A stretch of DNA of 5,718 nucleotides from Coprothermobacterota bacterium. Its GTDB lineage: Bacteria > Caldisericota > JANLFM01. Position 1 is the stretch's first letter. Every line of letters begins with the position of its first letter. The notes below the pieces were generated by a model. That model was not told the origin of the DNA, searched no databases, and saw only the letters and a program-made list of their open reading frames with translations. The position numbers and the translations under genes were made by a program. Shown piece by piece: positions 3,864 through 5,718 of the stretch. Location: NCBI GenBank assembly GCA_026389415.1, contig JAPLHX010000052.1:1-5718 (forward strand), given 5' to 3'.

Positions 3864-4928
3864 ATGACAACTGCACTGATCACCGGCATCACCGGCCAGG
3901 ACGGTTCCTACCTGGCTGAGTTCCTGCTATCTAAAGGTTACGAGGTTCACGGCATCATCCGCCGGGCCAGCACCTTCAACACCGGCCGAATCGACCACAT
4001 CTATCAAGATCCGCACCAACCGCAGACACGGCTCTTCCTCCATTATGCCGACTTGGCCGATGCCGGGCAGCTGACCCAACTGGTGTACAACCTCCAGCCC
4101 GAGGAGATCTACCACCTGGGAGCCCAAAGCCACGTCCGCGTCAGCTTCGATGTGCCGGAGTACACCGGCGTTGTGACTGGGCTGGGTACTACCAGCCTGC
4201 TGGAAGCCGTGCGCCGCAGCTGGGTGAAGGAGCGGTACTACCAGGCCTCCAGCAGTGAGATGTTTGGTGCCTCCCCACCCCCTCAAAGCGAGACCACCCC
4301 CTTCTACCCTCGCAGTCCCTACGGAGCTGCCAAGGTCTACGCCTATTGGATGACGGTCAACTACCGAGAGGGATATGATCTCTTCGCCTGCAATGGGATC
4401 CTCTTCAACCACGAAAGCCCCCGTCGTGGCGGCACCTTCGTCACCCGCAAGATCACCCGGGCTATTGCCCAGATTACAGCCGGCAAACAGAGCGCCTTGT
4501 TCCTCGGCAACCTGGAGGCCAAGCGGGACTGGGGCTTCGCCCCCGACTACGTGGAAGCGATGTGGCGGATGCTGCAGCAGGAGAAGCCAGAGGACTTCGT
4601 CATCGGCACCGGCGAGAGCCACTCGGTGAAAGAATTCCTGGAGCGGGCCTTCGCCTACGCTGGGTTGGACTGGCAGAAATATGTCCAGATCGACCCCCGC
4701 TATTTCCGCCCCACCGAAGTAGTAATGTTATTGGCCGACGCCGGCAAAGCACGCCGCCAGTTGGGCTGGACCCCGCGGGTCACCTTCGAGGAGCTGGTGC
4801 CGATCATGGTCGACTACGATCTGGAAGCGATCGGCCTGAAGTCACCCGGGCAAGGGAAAGAGATCCTCCGCCAGAAGGGAATCGACTGGACGGCCAACAA
4901 GACTACTACCGTGGAGTGCCATGATTGA
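3864..4928 (+). CDS. gmd: GDP-mannose 4,6-dehydratase
   Basis: 354 residues, slightly shorter than the ~370 of typical family members. It is an extended short-chain dehydrogenase that converts GDP-D-mannose to GDP-4-keto-6-deoxy-D-mannose in the cytoplasm with a bound NADP cofactor. The Rossmann motif is G8-ITG-QDG-S (8-15), with GIIRRAST (30-37) binding the cofactor phosphate. YHLGAQSHVRVSF (83-95), YQASSSEMFG (126-135) and P-RSPYGAAK follow, giving the catalytic set S130 (usually Thr), E132, Y153 and K157. NHESPRRGGTFVTRKI and RDWGFAPDYVEAMW further down are diagnostic for Gmd. The start is fixed by AAGGGGAG 10 nt upstream. It overlaps fcl by 8 nt, so the two form an operon making GDP-L-fucose. 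Product is certain; whether the sugar ends in a capsule, O-antigen or glycoprotein is not visible. Confidence 0.97.
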   Translation: MTTALITGITGQDGSYLAEFLLSKGYEVHGIIRRASTFNTGRIDHIYQDPHQPQTRLFLHYADLADAGQLTQLVYNLQPEEIYHLGAQSHVRVSFDVPEYTGVVTGLGTTSLLEAVRRSWVKERYYQASSSEMFGASPPPQSETTPFYPRSPYGAAKVYAYWMTVNYREGYDLFACNGILFNHESPRRGGTFVTRKITRAIAQITAGKQSALFLGNLEAKRDWGFAPDYVEAMWRMLQQEKPEDFVIGTGESHSVKEFLERAFAYAGLDWQKYVQIDPRYFRPTEVVMLLADAGKARRQLGWTPRVTFEELVPIMVDYDLEAIGLKSPGQGKEILRQKGIDWTANKTTTVECHD

Positions 4929-5718
4929 CCGAAGCGCCCGGCTGTTTCTAGCCGGCCATCGAGGCTTGGTTGGTTCGGCCATCCTGCGCGCACTGGAAAA
5001 GGCTGGCTTCTCGCGCCTGATTCTTCGGACCCACGCTGAGCTAGACCTGCGCGACCAGGCCCAGGTGCAAACCTTCTTCCAGGCCGAGCGGCCTGAAGTG
5101 GTGGTGATCGCCGCCGCCAAGGTAGGAGGGATCGGAGCCAACAGCCGTTACCCGGCTGAGTTCCTCTACGACAACTTGATGATCGAGACGAACCTGATCC
5201 ATGGCTCCTACCAGGTCGGCGTGCAGAAACTGCTCTTCCTGGGGAGCTCCTGCATCTACCCCCGCCTGGCGCCCCAGCCGCTGAAGGAAGAATATCTTCT
5301 CTCCGGCTCCCTGGAGGCTACCAACGAGGCCTACGCCATCGCCAAGATCGCCGGCATCAAATTATGCCAGGCCTATCAACAGCAATATGGCTGCCGCTTC
5401 ATCTCTGCCATGCCCACCAATCTCTACGGTCCGGGGGACAACTTCGATTTGGAGACCTCGCACGTACTACCCGCCTTGATCCGCCGCTTCCATGAGGCGA
5501 AGGCGAGTGGGGTGGAAGAAGTGGTGCTATGGGGAACGGGATCCCCTCGTCGGGAATTCCTGTTCGTTGACGACCTAGCCGAGGCCTGCCTCTTCCTCTT
5601 GGACCACTACGAGGATCCCCAGATCATCAACGTCGGCACGGGGGAAGAGCAAACCATCCGCGAGCGGGCCGAGACCGTGGCCCGCATCGTAGGCTTTTCC
5701 GGCCGGATCGCCTTCGAC
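4921..5718 (+). CDS. fcl: GDP-L-fucose synthase (partial, cut by window end)
   Basis: 266 residues are visible and the frame runs off the right edge; the E. coli enzyme has 321. It epimerises GDP-4-keto-6-deoxymannose at C3 and C5 and reduces it with NADPH to GDP-L-fucose. The cofactor motif is G12-HRG-LVG-S; AAAKVGGIGAN (64-74) is diagnostic, followed by FLGSSCIYP (106-114), EAYAIAK (136-142) and PTNLYGPGDNF. The catalytic residues S109, C111, Y138, K142 and H181 all sit two positions after the E. coli S107, C109, Y136, K140 and H179. RREFLFVDDLAEACLFLL (550s of the coding bases; residues about 211-228) closes the visible part. ATG 4921 lies inside the gmd 3' end (gmd stop 4926-4928) with GTGGAG just upstream, so translation is coupled to gmd. 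Also called wcaG. Confidence 0.96.
   Translation, partial: MIDRSARLFLAGHRGLVGSAILRALEKAGFSRLILRTHAELDLRDQAQVQTFFQAERPEVVVIAAAKVGGIGANSRYPAEFLYDNLMIETNLIHGSYQVGVQKLLFLGSSCIYPRLAPQPLKEEYLLSGSLEATNEAYAIAKIAGIKLCQAYQQQYGCRFISAMPTNLYGPGDNFDLETSHVLPALIRRFHEAKASGVEEVVLWGTGSPRREFLFVDDLAEACLFLLDHYEDPQIINVGTGEEQTIRERAETVARIVGFSGRIAFD

Noticed and set aside
3927..4622. 231-codon minus-strand frame opposite gmd
   Set aside because: It is an antisense frame kept open by GC-rich codon use in gmd and has no recognisable domains.
4842..5141. 99-codon minus-strand frame opposite the gmd/fcl junction
   Set aside because: It is antisense to two well-identified enzymes and has low-complexity Arg/Ser/Ala composition.

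Overview
The window looks like a piece of an environmental bacterial chromosome. A repeat-rich accessory stretch (about 1-3570) lies in front of the start of a GDP-fucose (nucleotide-sugar) operon (3864 to the right edge). The organism cannot be fixed from sequence alone. The interspersed TTCGCTGCGCTCAGGATGACA-type repeats, the GAGTTGCGAGT/GAGTGACGA words and the GGGGACAG words are the kind of intergenic repeats I associate with Chloroflexota (Anaerolineae-like) and some other uncultured lineages, so Chloroflexota is a low-confidence guess. The sugar genes look more GC-rich than the left part.

Layout. (1) 1-340: nested repeats, namely a ~190-bp dispersed repeat (family A, copy A1), one GCTCAGGATGACA repeat, and a short second copy (A2). 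(2) 341-669: no convincing gene. (3) 670-1756, minus strand: a two-gene toxin-antitoxin-like operon, with a winged-helix/minimal-nucleotidyltransferase fusion followed by an overlapping HEPN-domain protein and preceded by a plausible extended -10 promoter. (4) 1844-2404: a third, long copy of repeat A, a degenerate GAGTTGCGAGT tract, and a solo IS21-like terminus carrying two 24-bp tandem binding-site-like repeats. (5) 2405-2967, minus strand: a hicB-hicA pair (antitoxin first, ATGA overlap) with a clear TTGACA promoter and GGAGG ribosome site. (6) 3077-3560: a second cluster of intergenic repeats, including a dense array of at least six GCTCAGGATGACA-type copies, one inverted. (7) 3570-3863: leader of the sugar operon, with hairpins but no recognised riboswitch. 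(8) 3864-5718, plus strand: gmd (GDP-mannose 4,6-dehydratase) and fcl (GDP-L-fucose synthase, cut by the window edge), overlapping by 8 nt.

How the genes work together. Gmd turns GDP-D-mannose into GDP-4-keto-6-deoxymannose, and Fcl epimerises and reduces it to GDP-L-fucose for surface polysaccharide or glycan synthesis. The two minus-strand toxin-antitoxin modules look like independent stabilisation or defence cassettes inserted among repeats. The MNT-HEPN module is bracketed by direct copies of repeat A (a 38-nt identical core on each side), which is the most notable structural feature here. No completely new system is evident. The points most worth following are the repeat-bracketed MNT-HEPN cassette, its Rx4Y (not Rx4H) HEPN motif, and the HicA protein without a canonical GSH catalytic motif.
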